DNA of 64,000 bases from the NCBI GenBank assembly GCA_934548045.1, contig CAKTEM010000010.1:46711-110710 (forward strand), written 5' to 3'. The stretch is from an uncultured Faecalibacterium sp. (lineage in GTDB: Bacteria; Bacillota; Clostridia; Oscillospirales; Ruminococcaceae). The notes beneath the pieces were generated by a model. It had not been told where the DNA came from and searched no databases. It was given only the letters and a program-made list of their open reading frames with translations. The stretch's first letter is position 1, and each line of letters opens with the position of its first letter. Below are positions 51,331-60,770 of this stretch, one piece after another. A program made the translations under genes and the position numbers.

Positions 51331-52281
51331 ATGCCGGAACTAAGCGTGATCGTACCGGTTTATAAGGTTGAGAAGTATCTGAAAGAATGTATCGACAGTA
51401 TTCTGAACCAGACATTTACAGATTTTGAACTGATTTTGGTGGACGATGGTTCACCGGATCGTTGTCCGCAGATGTGCGATGAGGCCGCAAAGCAGGATGA
51501 CCGAATTCAGGTCATCCATCAGAAAAACGGCGGCCTTTCGGCGGCACGGAATACGGGCATCGAGGCGGCTCGCGGAGAATGGCTCGGCTTTGTGGATTCG
51601 GACGATTTTGTGGCTCCCGATTTCTACGAAAAGCTGCTTACCGCCGCGAAAGAGGCCAATGCCGACTGCGCGATCTGCAGCATCCAGCTGACAAAAGAGG
51701 ACGGTCAGTGCATGGACACGCCGGACAACATGAAAGTCGAGGACTGTGTTCATAGCGGCAGAGCGGCATTGGAAACGCTCATGGACAAAGCCAATACGCC
51801 GTATCTGGTGGCGTGGAATAAGATCTACAAGCGTGAGGTCTTCCGGACGATACGCTACCCGGTCGGGCGGCTGAACGAGGACAATTTTATCTTTGCGGAG
51901 CTGTTTGACAACGTAAAAATGGTTGCCTGTGTGAAAGAACCGATGTACTTTTACCGTCAGCGTGAGGGAAGCATCATGCGCTCCCAATACACCGTGCGGC
52001 ATCTCGATGCGATGTGGGGATTTGTGGCCTGCTACGAGTATTTCCAGTCTCACGGGATGGATGAACTGCTGCTTCCGACCGAAAAACGGATATTTGCGAA
52101 ACTGACAGGCGTATATCGGAAATTGTCTCCGAAAGACCGCAATGCAAAGGAGACACAAGAAGCGCGAAGCGTACAGTGGAAGATCGCCTGTGATTTGAAA
52201 AAACGAAAGATGATGAGTGAAAAGCTCTGGGCGAGAGTCCTGTTGTTCCAGAAAGTGCCAAGAGCCTATTGCTTAAAATAA
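51331..52281 (+). CDS. GT2-family glycosyltransferase, third paralogue
   Basis: 316 residues, closely related to both units of the preceding protein (VPVYKVEKYLKECIDSILNQ, ILVDDGSPDRCPQMCDEAAK, FVDSDDFVAPDFYEKLLTAA); most like unit 1. Shows what a free-standing unit of this type looks like. Six bp after the double enzyme, GGAAGGGG upstream. Probably a product of the same duplication series. Confidence 0.9.
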   Translation: MPELSVIVPVYKVEKYLKECIDSILNQTFTDFELILVDDGSPDRCPQMCDEAAKQDDRIQVIHQKNGGLSAARNTGIEAARGEWLGFVDSDDFVAPDFYEKLLTAAKEANADCAICSIQLTKEDGQCMDTPDNMKVEDCVHSGRAALETLMDKANTPYLVAWNKIYKREVFRTIRYPVGRLNEDNFIFAELFDNVKMVACVKEPMYFYRQREGSIMRSQYTVRHLDAMWGFVACYEYFQSHGMDELLLPTEKRIFAKLTGVYRKLSPKDRNAKETQEARSVQWKIACDLKKRKMMSEKLWARVLLFQKVPRAYCLK

Positions 52282-52303
52282 AGGCAGAAAAAAGGAACCC
52301 AAT

Positions 52304-54187
52304 ATGAAAGATATCAAGTGGATGCTCCGGCGGATGCGAGCAATGAGTGTGTCAGAGCTGTTCTGGCGCGTCCGGGAGAAGCTGACGACCCGGCAGGAAA
52401 AAACAGAATATTACGCAAAAAATCTTCCTGTGACGGAGATTCCGCTCCCGGAAGAGCTGAAAAAGCTGCGGCCGGACAGCAGCCGCTTGAAGATCCACTG
52501 GGAAAACGAGAACGGAACCCTGTTTGAGGGGATGCGGTTGTTCGACTGCTACGAGGAACGGGAGTACCGCACCCGGTGGAACGCAGGATTCCAGACGGAG
52601 AACTGCTGGCCGGAAGATGTCTACTCGCCGGAACTGAAAATCGGCCAGCGGACTGATATCGGCGATATCCGTACGAACTGGGAACTGAACCGGCATTATC
52701 AGTTCGCAATGCTGGCAAAGAGCTATTATCAGAGCGGCGACGAAGCCTTTTTGCAGGAGTTCAAGACGCTCTTCGAGGATTGGAATCAGCACAACCTCTT
52801 TTTACACGGTGCCGAGTGGACAAGCGCGATGGAGCTGGCGATCCGGGTCAACTCGTGGGTGTACAGCTGGTGTTTTCTCAAAAAGGCATTTGCAAAGTGG
52901 AATCACCCCAAAGAGGAAAGTCTGTTAAACGCGCTCTCACAGGGTATCCTGAACATGACGGATTACATCGTGCGTCACCGGGCACATGGCTCGTCGGCGA
53001 ACAACCATCTGGTACTGGAGCTGTATGCGGTGGGTCTGGTGGGAATCTTCTTCGACTTTTCCACATGGAAAGAACTATCGGTGGAAAACCTGACCCGGGA
53101 ACTGCCCCGTCAGAACGCATCCGACGGCGTGAACCGGGAGATGTCGACCCATTATCAGGCGTTCGTTATGGAGGCATACGGACTTCTGGCATGGCAGCTG
53201 GGTAAGATGCCGACCGGCTGGGAAAAGCCGCTGGAACAGATGAGCCGCTTCCTGTGTGACTGCTGCGGAGCTGAGGGCGAAACGGTCATTTTCGGCGATG
53301 ACGACAGTGGAAAGATTCTGGATTTAAGTTGCCGCAAGAAAAATTATTATCAATATGTTTTACAGCTGATGGGTCTGCTGCTGCCCCAGCGGTACACCGA
53401 CAAACCGCTGGACGAGACGCTCTGCTGGCTGGCGTCCGCGCAGGAGCAGGAAGCGTATCACAAAAAAATGATGTACCATAGTCCATTGGTGAGCGTCCGT
53501 GCCGAGGGAGGATACAGCATCCTCCGCAGCCGGAATCAGGAGATTTTAATTGCAATGGATCATGCGCCGCTGGGTTTTGGCAGTATTGCGGCGCACGGAC
53601 ATGCGGACGCACTGAGTATTCAGGTCTTCTGGAAGGGAAAATCCGTCTTGACAGACCCGGGTACTTGGAATTATCATTTATCTGTGAAATTGCGCGATGA
53701 TTTCCGCTCGACGGCATGGCATAATACGGTCTGTGTCGGCGGAGAAAATCAGTCGGAACTTCTCGGCCCGTTTCTATGGGGAAAGCGTGCGGACACCCAC
53801 CTGCTGGACTGGAAAGAGCAGGACGGCTGGGTGACGGTGAAAGCACAGACAAAATATGGAACGATTGTCCATACCCGTCTTCTGCGCTTCGACCAGGAGA
53901 GGACGCTCTGGGTCGAGGACGTCCTGACAGGCGTCGGCGGCGCGGAAGCGAAACAAAACTTCAGTCTGACACCGGATGCGGCAGTGAGAATAGAGGAAAC
54001 TCACTGCACCGTCTCCTGCGCGTCTGGAACGCTCACTCTGACGGCAGAGCAGGGCGGATGGAAGACGGCAGAGTACACGTATTCGCCAGAATATAACCAT
54101 CAACAGCAGGCGGTGCAGCTTTGCTGCGTCCAGCAGGGAGCAGATCAGCTCCGGTATCAGACCAAAATCACTTTTTCAAGGAAGTAA
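52304..54187 (+). CDS. Heparinase II/III-type polysaccharide lyase
   Basis: 627 residues, no signal peptide. The N-terminal alpha/alpha toroid has RAHGSSANNHLVLELYAVGL (the NNH holds the expected catalytic His) and HYQAFVMEAYGLLAWQL (candidate catalytic Tyr); the C-terminal beta-sandwich has APLGFGSIAAHGHADALSIQ and SVLTDPGTWNYH. These are features of heparinase II/III family lyases, which cut polymers containing uronic acid. Such proteins often sit in capsule clusters. Here a uronic acid (ManNAcA) is predicted from wecB/wecC, so it may trim or edit the polymer; without an export signal the place of action is unclear. Confidence 0.83.
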   Translation: MKDIKWMLRRMRAMSVSELFWRVREKLTTRQEKTEYYAKNLPVTEIPLPEELKKLRPDSSRLKIHWENENGTLFEGMRLFDCYEEREYRTRWNAGFQTENCWPEDVYSPELKIGQRTDIGDIRTNWELNRHYQFAMLAKSYYQSGDEAFLQEFKTLFEDWNQHNLFLHGAEWTSAMELAIRVNSWVYSWCFLKKAFAKWNHPKEESLLNALSQGILNMTDYIVRHRAHGSSANNHLVLELYAVGLVGIFFDFSTWKELSVENLTRELPRQNASDGVNREMSTHYQAFVMEAYGLLAWQLGKMPTGWEKPLEQMSRFLCDCCGAEGETVIFGDDDSGKILDLSCRKKNYYQYVLQLMGLLLPQRYTDKPLDETLCWLASAQEQEAYHKKMMYHSPLVSVRAEGGYSILRSRNQEILIAMDHAPLGFGSIAAHGHADALSIQVFWKGKSVLTDPGTWNYHLSVKLRDDFRSTAWHNTVCVGGENQSELLGPFLWGKRADTHLLDWKEQDGWVTVKAQTKYGTIVHTRLLRFDQERTLWVEDVLTGVGGAEAKQNFSLTPDAAVRIEETHCTVSCASGTLTLTAEQGGWKTAEYTYSPEYNHQQQAVQLCCVQQGADQLRYQTKITFSRK

Positions 54188-54208
54188 AATTTTTCAGGAG
54201 GGATAATC

Positions 54209-55435
54209 ATGATCGTAAACGTGAAAGGCCTGGGCTATATCGGCCTGCCCACGGCACTGATGCTCGCATCCCACGGCGTGCAGGTAGTGGGTACTGACCG
54301 CAGCAAGGAGCTTGTCGAATCGCTGAACGAGGGCAAGCTGACCTTTGAGGAAAAGGGTCTGGATGAACTGTTCCAGAGCGCACGGGATGCAGGCATCCGG
54401 TTCCAGACCGAGGACATCAAGGCAGATATGTACATCGTCGCGGTTCCCACGCCCTACGATAAGCGCACCAAAAAGACCGACGCAAAGTATGTTGTGTCGG
54501 CTGTGGATGAAGTACTGAGCATCTGCCCCAAGGGAGCCATCATCGTTGTGGAGTCGACCATCTCGCCCTCCACCATCGACAAGAACGTTCGTCCGCTGGT
54601 CGCGGCACACGGCCTGACCGTTGGCGAGGATGTGCATCTGGCTCATGCGCCCGAGCGCATCATCCCGGGCAACATGCTGTATGAACTGAAGCACAATTCC
54701 CGTACCATCGGCGCGGATTCTGTCGAAATCGCGGAGAAGGTCAAGCAGGTCTACGGCAGTTTCTGCGAGGGCGAGATCGTCCTGACCGATATCCGCACGG
54801 CGGAGATGACCAAGGTCGTCGAGAATACCTTCCGCGATATCAACATCGCATACGCGAACGAGCTGGCAAAGATCTGCCGTGCCGGCGGAATGGATGTCTA
54901 TGAAGTCATCCGCATCGCCAACAAGCATCCGCGCGTCAATATCCTGACTCCCGGCCCGGGCGTCGGCGGTCACTGCATCTCGGTCGATCCGTGGTTCCTC
55001 GTCGGCGATTACCCTGATATCGCGGATATCATCCGTGCAGCACGCCGGGTCAACGACGGGATGCCGGAGTTTGTGCTGAAACGTATTTACAGTATCATGA
55101 AGGAAAACGGCATCACCGATACGGAGCGTGTCGGTCTGTATGGCCTGACCTATAAGGAGAACGTGGACGATACCCGTGAAAGCCCGACGCTCCAGCTGCT
55201 GCACAGCATGGACGAGCATCTGGCTGGAGGCCGCATCAAGGTCTACGACCCGTATGTGAAACGTGAGCTGGTCCCGAACCAGTATCATGATTTTGATAAG
55301 TTCCTCGCCGATGTGGATATGGTCGTCATTCTGGTCGGCCATGACGAGATCCACGAGAATATGGATAAGCTGAAGGGCAAGGTCGTTCTGGACACCCGGA
55401 ACATCTGCCAGCTGGACGGAGTGTACAAGTTATGA
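54209..55435 (+). CDS. wecC: UDP-N-acetyl-D-mannosamine dehydrogenase
   Basis: 408 residues. Oxidises UDP-ManNAc to UDP-ManNAcA with two NAD+. VNVKGLGYIGLPTALMLASH is the NAD-binding loop; VESTISPSTID, APERIIPGN, KVVENTFRDINIAYANELAK and the catalytic Cys in GPGVGGHCISVDPWF follow; the SVDPWF form is characteristic of WecC rather than UDP-glucose dehydrogenase. Ends in ATGA overlap with wecB, the enzyme that makes its substrate. Confidence 0.92.
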   Translation: MIVNVKGLGYIGLPTALMLASHGVQVVGTDRSKELVESLNEGKLTFEEKGLDELFQSARDAGIRFQTEDIKADMYIVAVPTPYDKRTKKTDAKYVVSAVDEVLSICPKGAIIVVESTISPSTIDKNVRPLVAAHGLTVGEDVHLAHAPERIIPGNMLYELKHNSRTIGADSVEIAEKVKQVYGSFCEGEIVLTDIRTAEMTKVVENTFRDINIAYANELAKICRAGGMDVYEVIRIANKHPRVNILTPGPGVGGHCISVDPWFLVGDYPDIADIIRAARRVNDGMPEFVLKRIYSIMKENGITDTERVGLYGLTYKENVDDTRESPTLQLLHSMDEHLAGGRIKVYDPYVKRELVPNQYHDFDKFLADVDMVVILVGHDEIHENMDKLKGKVVLDTRNICQLDGVYKL

Positions 55436-56550
55436 AAAAAGTCATGCTTGTCTTCGGCACCCGGCCGGAAGCAATCAAAATGTGTCCGCTCATCAAGGAA
55501 CTGCGCACCCGGAAGGATATTCAGACCCTCTGCTGCGTGACCGGCCAGCACCGGCAGATGCTGGATCAGGTGCTGGAAGCGTTCCACATTGAGCCGGATT
55601 ATGATCTCTCCATTATGAAAGCCGGTCAGACCCTGTTCGACATCACCGAGCGTGTCCTCGAGAACCTGAAAGCGGTTCTGGAAGAGGCAAAGCCCGACAT
55701 CGTTCTGGTGCATGGCGACACCACGACCACCTTCGCGGCGGCACTGGCCTGCTTCTATCTGCAGATCTCGGTGGGCCATGTCGAGGCCGGTCTGCGCACC
55801 TACAATCTGGACTCCCCCTACCCGGAGGAGTTCAACCGTCAGGCTGTCGGCGTGATGGCACGGCTGAATTTCGCCCCGACCGAGCAGGCAAAAGCGAACC
55901 TGCTGCGCGAGGGCAAGGACCCGGCAAGCATTTATGTGACCGGCAATACGGCCATTGACGCTCTGAAGACCACCGTCCGGGAAGATTATCAGAACCCGAA
56001 CCTCGAGTGGGCAAAGGGCAGCCGCCTGATCCTGCTCACGGCACACCGTCGGGAGAATCTGGGCGAGCCGATGCGTGAAATTTTCCGCGCTGTGCGGCGC
56101 ATCGCCGATGAGATACCGGACGTCAAAGTTCTGTATCCTATCCACATGAACCCGACCATCCGTGCGCTGGCAAGTGAGATTTTGGGCGGAGACGAGCGAA
56201 TCCGCCTCATCGAGCCGCTGGAAGTCATGGACTTCCACAACATTCTGGCGCGGAGCTATCTGGTGCTGACCGACAGCGGTGGTATTCAGGAAGAGGCTCC
56301 CTCGCTGGGAAAGCCCGTCCTCGTGCTGCGTGATACCACCGAGCGTCCGGAGGGCGTCGCCGCCGGAACGCTGAAGCTCATCGGCACGAACGAAGAGACG
56401 ATCTATCAGGAGACGAAACGTCTGCTGCAGGATGCGGACGAATACCACAAGATGAGTGTTGCGTCCAACCCCTACGGCGATGGTTTCGCCTGCAAGCGCA
56501 TCGCAGACGTTCTGGAAAGCTGGGAGGGTGTGCATCGTGGAAACCGCTGA
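55432..56550 (+). CDS. wecB: UDP-N-acetylglucosamine 2-epimerase
   Basis: 372 residues, non-hydrolysing type. KVMLVFGTRPEAIKMCPLIK, VLVHGDTTTTFAAALACFYL, VGHVEAGLRTYNLDSPYPEE and LTDSGGIQEEAPSLGKPVLV are the family signatures. Converts UDP-GlcNAc to UDP-ManNAc. Overlaps wecC upstream and the TagA-like gene downstream (14 bp). Confidence 0.95.
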   Translation: MKKVMLVFGTRPEAIKMCPLIKELRTRKDIQTLCCVTGQHRQMLDQVLEAFHIEPDYDLSIMKAGQTLFDITERVLENLKAVLEEAKPDIVLVHGDTTTTFAAALACFYLQISVGHVEAGLRTYNLDSPYPEEFNRQAVGVMARLNFAPTEQAKANLLREGKDPASIYVTGNTAIDALKTTVREDYQNPNLEWAKGSRLILLTAHRRENLGEPMREIFRAVRRIADEIPDVKVLYPIHMNPTIRALASEILGGDERIRLIEPLEVMDFHNILARSYLVLTDSGGIQEEAPSLGKPVLVLRDTTERPEGVAAGTLKLIGTNEETIYQETKRLLQDADEYHKMSVASNPYGDGFACKRIADVLESWEGVHRGNR

Positions 56551-57295
56551 GAAACGATATCCCATCCTGAATACCTACGTCAACGCCCTCTCGATGGACG
56601 AGACGGTGGACTATATCAAAAAAGTCATCGCCCGGCGGACCCCTCCGGTGCAGCATGTCGTCATCAACGCTCTGAAAGTCAACCTGATGGAGGAAGATCC
56701 GAAGCTCCGGGAGATCGTCAATTCCTGTCCGCTCATCAATGCAGACGGCTCGTCGATTTTGTGGGCGGCAAAACAGCTGGGTGTTCCCGTTGAGGAGCGT
56801 GTGACCGGTATCGACCTGTTCCTGCGGCTGGTAAAGGAAGCGGCAGAAAACGGCTATAAGATCTATCTCTTCGGCGCAAAGGAAGAGGTCGTGACGAAAG
56901 TCCGGGATGTTTTCCAGCAGCAATACCCGACATTGAAAATCGCAGGCTATCGCAACGGCTACTTCACGCCGGAGCAGGAGCCGCAGATCGTGGCGGATAT
57001 GGCGGCTTCGGGCGCGGATATGATGTTCGTTGCCTTCTCGTCGCCGAAAAAAGAATACTGGGTCAACAAATATCTCAACCAGCTGAACATCCCCTTTGTG
57101 ATGGGCGTGGGCGGCAGTTTTGATGTCGTGGCCGGTGTGACCAAGCGTGCGCCGGAGTTCTGGCAGAAGATCGGCATGGAGTGGTTCTACCGCTTCATTC
57201 AGGAGCCTCGCCGCCTCTGGAAGCGGTACGTCGTGGGAAATGCGGTCTTTATCCGTCACGTTCAGCGTGCGGTCCGGGCGCAGAAAAAGGGTTGA
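56537..57295 (+). CDS. WecG/TagA/CpsF-family N-acetylmannosamine(-uronic acid) transferase
   Basis: 252 residues. NALSMDETVDYIKKVIARRT, PLINADGSSILWAAKQLGV, KIYLFGAKEEVVTKVRDVF and MFVAFSSPKKEYWVNK, GVGGSFDVVAGVTKRAPEFW are typical. Family members add ManNAc (TagA) or ManNAcA (WecG) to undecaprenyl-PP-GlcNAc. With wecB and wecC next to it, the WecG-like reaction is the better guess. Starts at GTG 56537 within the end of wecB, GGGAGGG upstream. Confidence 0.9.
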   Translation: METAEKRYPILNTYVNALSMDETVDYIKKVIARRTPPVQHVVINALKVNLMEEDPKLREIVNSCPLINADGSSILWAAKQLGVPVEERVTGIDLFLRLVKEAAENGYKIYLFGAKEEVVTKVRDVFQQQYPTLKIAGYRNGYFTPEQEPQIVADMAASGADMMFVAFSSPKKEYWVNKYLNQLNIPFVMGVGGSFDVVAGVTKRAPEFWQKIGMEWFYRFIQEPRRLWKRYVVGNAVFIRHVQRAVRAQKKG

Positions 57296-57326
57296 ATTTT
57301 AAACGATCACGAAGGGAGATGAGAGG

Positions 57327-58859
57327 GTGAGAACCAAATACTCCATCATCAATATGATGGTCGGTGTTGGTGGACATATTTTCAATATGGTTCTGGCGTT
57401 CGTGAGCCGATTGATTTTCATCCATTATCTGTCGGCGGCGTATCTGGGCGTCAACGGGCTGTTCTCGGATATTCTGGGCATGTTGAACCTCGCAGAGCTG
57501 GGCATCGGAACCGCAATGATCTACAGCATGTACCGCCCGGCGGCCGAGGAAGACCACGAGATGCTGGCAAGGCTGATGAACCTCTACCGCATCCTTTACC
57601 ACGCAGTTGCGGCATTTGTTCTGGTGGTGGGCCTCTGTCTGCTGCCGTTCCTGAATGTTCTGATAAAGGGCGATTCCGGCATCGAGCATCTGCGCATCAT
57701 CTATCTGATGTACTTGATGAACTCGGTCTGCTCTTATCTGCTCTATTACAAAAACTCCATCCTGCTGGCCTATCAGCGCGCATACGTCCGGACGGTCGTG
57801 GAGCAGATCATGAAGTTTGCGCAGACCATCGCGCAGGTCGCGGTGCTGGTCCTGACCCGGAACTTCCTGCTCTATCTGGGCATCCAGATCGGCGCACAGA
57901 TCCTGACGAACTTCATCGTCTCCAAAAAGGTCGACAATGAATTCCCCTATCTGAAAAGGGAAAAGGGTCTTCCGCCCAAAGAGCAGCGCGACGATATCGT
58001 CAAAAACATCTGGGCGATGAGTATGCATCGGTTCGGCACCGTGTTCGTCAACGGTACTGATAACCTCATCATGTCGGCGTTCATCGGCCTGTCGACGGTC
58101 GGCATCTGCTCGAACTACAAGCTCGTCACCAAAAACCTGAACGATCTGCTGTGCAAAGTCTACACTGCGTTTACCGGCAGCATCGGCAATCTGGGTGCGA
58201 CCGAGGACAGCGCGTACATCTACAATATCTACAAACAGCTGGATTTCTTCCTGTTTTTGCTGTACGGATATTTTTCGGCAGGCATGGCGGTGCTGTTCAA
58301 CCCGTTCATGCGGTTGATGTTCGGCGAACAGTATCTGTTCTCGCAGACGGTCGTCTGGATCATCGTGGCGCAGTTCTATATTTCGGGAATGAGACAGATA
58401 AACTTACAGTTCCGGGAAGCGATGGGCCTGTTCTGGTATGACCGCTATAAGGCGATCGTGGAATCTATCATCAATCTGGTGGTGTCCATCGCGCTGGTAA
58501 AGAACTACGGCGTCGCAGGCGTCTTTCTGGGAACCATCGTCAGCACCATGACGACCTGCTTCTGGGTGGAGCCGTATGTCCTGATGCGGTACGGCATCAA
58601 GGATGATTGGAAGGAAAAGCTCCGGAACTACTTTGTCGAGTATGGAAAGCGCGTGCTGACCGTGGTTGCCGGCAGTGTCCTCGGCATGTTCCTGACCGGC
58701 GGAGAGTGCAGCAATTTCGGCTTCTTTATCCTAAAAGGCATCCTGTTCACACTGGAATACGGTGTTCTCATCCTGCTGGTCTTTGGCCGGACGGAGGAGT
58801 TCCAGCTGCTCTGGAAAAAGGGGCAGTCGTTCCTGAAACGCCGGATGGCAAAAAACTAA
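57327..58859 (+). CDS. Wzx-like polysaccharide flippase
   Basis: 510 residues with about 12-14 hydrophobic segments of the MATE/Wzx fold. RLIFIHYLSAAYLGVNGLFS and LNLAELGIGTAMIYSMYRPA at the start and TDNLIMSAFIGLSTVGICSN in the middle are typical of Firmicutes capsule flippases. Moves the lipid-linked repeat unit across the membrane before polymerisation. GTG start at 57327 with GAAGGGAG upstream. Last gene of the polysaccharide run. Confidence 0.9.
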   Translation: MRTKYSIINMMVGVGGHIFNMVLAFVSRLIFIHYLSAAYLGVNGLFSDILGMLNLAELGIGTAMIYSMYRPAAEEDHEMLARLMNLYRILYHAVAAFVLVVGLCLLPFLNVLIKGDSGIEHLRIIYLMYLMNSVCSYLLYYKNSILLAYQRAYVRTVVEQIMKFAQTIAQVAVLVLTRNFLLYLGIQIGAQILTNFIVSKKVDNEFPYLKREKGLPPKEQRDDIVKNIWAMSMHRFGTVFVNGTDNLIMSAFIGLSTVGICSNYKLVTKNLNDLLCKVYTAFTGSIGNLGATEDSAYIYNIYKQLDFFLFLLYGYFSAGMAVLFNPFMRLMFGEQYLFSQTVVWIIVAQFYISGMRQINLQFREAMGLFWYDRYKAIVESIINLVVSIALVKNYGVAGVFLGTIVSTMTTCFWVEPYVLMRYGIKDDWKEKLRNYFVEYGKRVLTVVAGSVLGMFLTGGECSNFGFFILKGILFTLEYGVLILLVFGRTEEFQLLWKKGQSFLKRRMAKN

Positions 58860-58871
58860 TAAAACAAAAAC

Positions 58872-58908
58872 AGAACCCTCTGCAGGCGGATTGCTTGCAG
58901 AGGGTTCT
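58872..58908. terminator. Terminator between the flippase gene and lepA
   Basis: 13-bp perfect stem AGAACCCTCTGCA/TGCAGAGGGTTCT with an 11-nt loop. Left flank AAAACAAAAAC gives a U-rich tail for the reverse (lepA) direction; forward tail is weaker. Confidence 0.85.
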
Positions 58909-58922
58909 TATCATACACAGAT

Positions 58923-60734
58923 TTAATCGTCGTCGCTGTCGAGCTTGAGGACTGCGGTAAAGGCCTCGCTGGGGAGGGAGACGCTGCCGAGCTGGCGCAT
59001 CTTCTTTTTGCCTTCCTTCTGCTTTTCGAGCAGCTTCTTCTTACGGGTGATATCGCCGCCGTAGCACTTTGCCAGAACGTCCTTGCGCATGGCCTTGACG
59101 GTCTCACGGGCGATAATCTTGCCGCCGATAGCAGCCTGAACGGGGATCTCGAACAGGGTTCGCGGAATGTTATCCCGGAGCTTCTCGCAGATGCGGCGGC
59201 CCTTGGCGTAGGCGTTATCCCGGAAGACGATCATGGACAGGGCGTCCACGGGGTCGCCGTTCAGCAGGAAGTCCAGCTTGACGAGGTCGCTCTCGCGGTA
59301 CTCCTTGAACTCGTAGTCGTAGCTGGCGTAGCCGCGGCTCCGGCTCTTGATGGCATCGAAGAAGTCATAGACGATCTCGCCCAGCGGCAGAGCATAGTGC
59401 AGGTCGACACGGACATCGTCGAGGTACTTCATGTCGATGAGGACGCCGCGCTTCTGCTGGCAGAGGTCCATCAGGCTGCCGACGTAGTCGTTCGGGGTGT
59501 ACAGATGGACATCGACGAACGGCTCCTCCTGCTTGACGATATTGGACGGGTCAGGGTAGCTGGACGGGTTGTCGATCATCTCGACGGTGCCGTCGGTCAG
59601 GGTCAGGCGGTAGCGGACGCTGGGCGTGGTGGTGATGATGTCGAGGTCGAATTCACGCTCGAGACGCTCGGTGATGATCTCCATGTGGAGCAGACCGAGG
59701 AAGCCGCAGCGGAAGCCGAAGCCCAGAGCCGCACTGGTCTCCAGCTCAAAGGTCAGGGAGGCGTCGTTCAGCTGCAGCTTTTCCAGCGCGTCCTTCAGGT
59801 CGGGGTACTTTGCGCCGTCGGCCGGGTAGATGCCGCAGAAGACCATCGGCTTGACCTGACGGTAACCGGGCAGAGCCTCGGCGGTCGGGTTGTTGGCGAG
59901 GGTGACGGTATCGCCGACACGGGTATCCTGCACCGTCTTGATGCTGGCGGTCAGGTAGCCGACCTCACCGGCAGACAGCTGATTGCAGGGGGTCAGGCTG
60001 GTCGCGCCCATATGGCCGACTTCGACCAGCGTGAACTGCGCGCCGGTCGCCATCATCCGGATGGTATCGCCGGGCTTGACCGTGCCTTCAAAGACGCGGA
60101 TGTAGACGATAACGCCCTTGTAGCTGTCATAGATGCTGTCGAAGATCAGAGCCTTGAGCGGTGCGTCCGGGTCGCCGGTGGGAGCAGGAATGTCGGTGAC
60201 AACGCGCTCCAACACCTGATCGACATTCAGGCCGGTCTTTGCCGAGACACGGGGAGCGTCGAGGCAGGGCAGGCCGATGACGTCTTCGACTTCCTGTGCG
60301 ACTTCGTCCGGGTGCGCGCTGGGCAGATCGATCTTGTTCAGGATGGGAACCAGCTCGAGGTTATGCTCAAGTGCCATGTAGGTATTGGCGAGGGTCTGAG
60401 CCTCGACACCCTGCGTCGCGTCCACGACGAGGATGGCACCTTCGCAGGCAGCCAGACTGCGCGAGACTTCGTAGGCAAAGTCGACGTGGCCCGGCGTGTC
60501 GATGAGGTTGAACTCGTAGGTCTTGCCGTCCTTGGCGGTGTAGTTCATGGTGACGGCACGGGCCTTGATGGTGATGCCGCGCTCCCGTTCGATGTCCATG
60601 TTGTCGAGGATCTGGTCTTCCATCGTGCGCTCGTCGACGCTCTTGGTCAGCTCGAGGATGCGGTCCGAAAGGGTCGACTTGCCGTGGTCGATGTGGGCGA
60701 TGATGCAAAAATTGCGGATATTATCTCTTGCCAT
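58923..60734 (-). CDS. lepA: Elongation factor 4 (back-translocase LepA)
   Basis: 603 residues, full length. Ribosomal GTPase: P-loop AHIDHGKSTLSDRILE, DTPGHVDFAYEVSRSLAACE, NKIDLP, EF-G-like domains and the LepA-specific C-terminal domain (GGDITRKKKLLEKQKEGKKK, MRQLGSVSLPSEAF). GGAGGAACAG precedes the ATG. alr lies 36 bp upstream on the same strand. Confidence 0.98.
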   Translation of the reverse strand: MARDNIRNFCIIAHIDHGKSTLSDRILELTKSVDERTMEDQILDNMDIERERGITIKARAVTMNYTAKDGKTYEFNLIDTPGHVDFAYEVSRSLAACEGAILVVDATQGVEAQTLANTYMALEHNLELVPILNKIDLPSAHPDEVAQEVEDVIGLPCLDAPRVSAKTGLNVDQVLERVVTDIPAPTGDPDAPLKALIFDSIYDSYKGVIVYIRVFEGTVKPGDTIRMMATGAQFTLVEVGHMGATSLTPCNQLSAGEVGYLTASIKTVQDTRVGDTVTLANNPTAEALPGYRQVKPMVFCGIYPADGAKYPDLKDALEKLQLNDASLTFELETSAALGFGFRCGFLGLLHMEIITERLEREFDLDIITTTPSVRYRLTLTDGTVEMIDNPSSYPDPSNIVKQEEPFVDVHLYTPNDYVGSLMDLCQQKRGVLIDMKYLDDVRVDLHYALPLGEIVYDFFDAIKSRSRGYASYDYEFKEYRESDLVKLDFLLNGDPVDALSMIVFRDNAYAKGRRICEKLRDNIPRTLFEIPVQAAIGGKIIARETVKAMRKDVLAKCYGGDITRKKKLLEKQKEGKKKMRQLGSVSLPSEAFTAVLKLDSDDD

Positions 60735-60770
60735 CTGTTCCTCCGTTGAGAGAATTGAATTTTATAAAGC

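Noticed and set aside
49333..52281. CRISPR-like reading of the repeated blocks
   Set aside because: The repeats are coding sequence of paralogous GT2 units, not short regular repeats with spacers; no cas genes.
59397..60749. 450-codon forward open frame
   Set aside because: Antisense to lepA.
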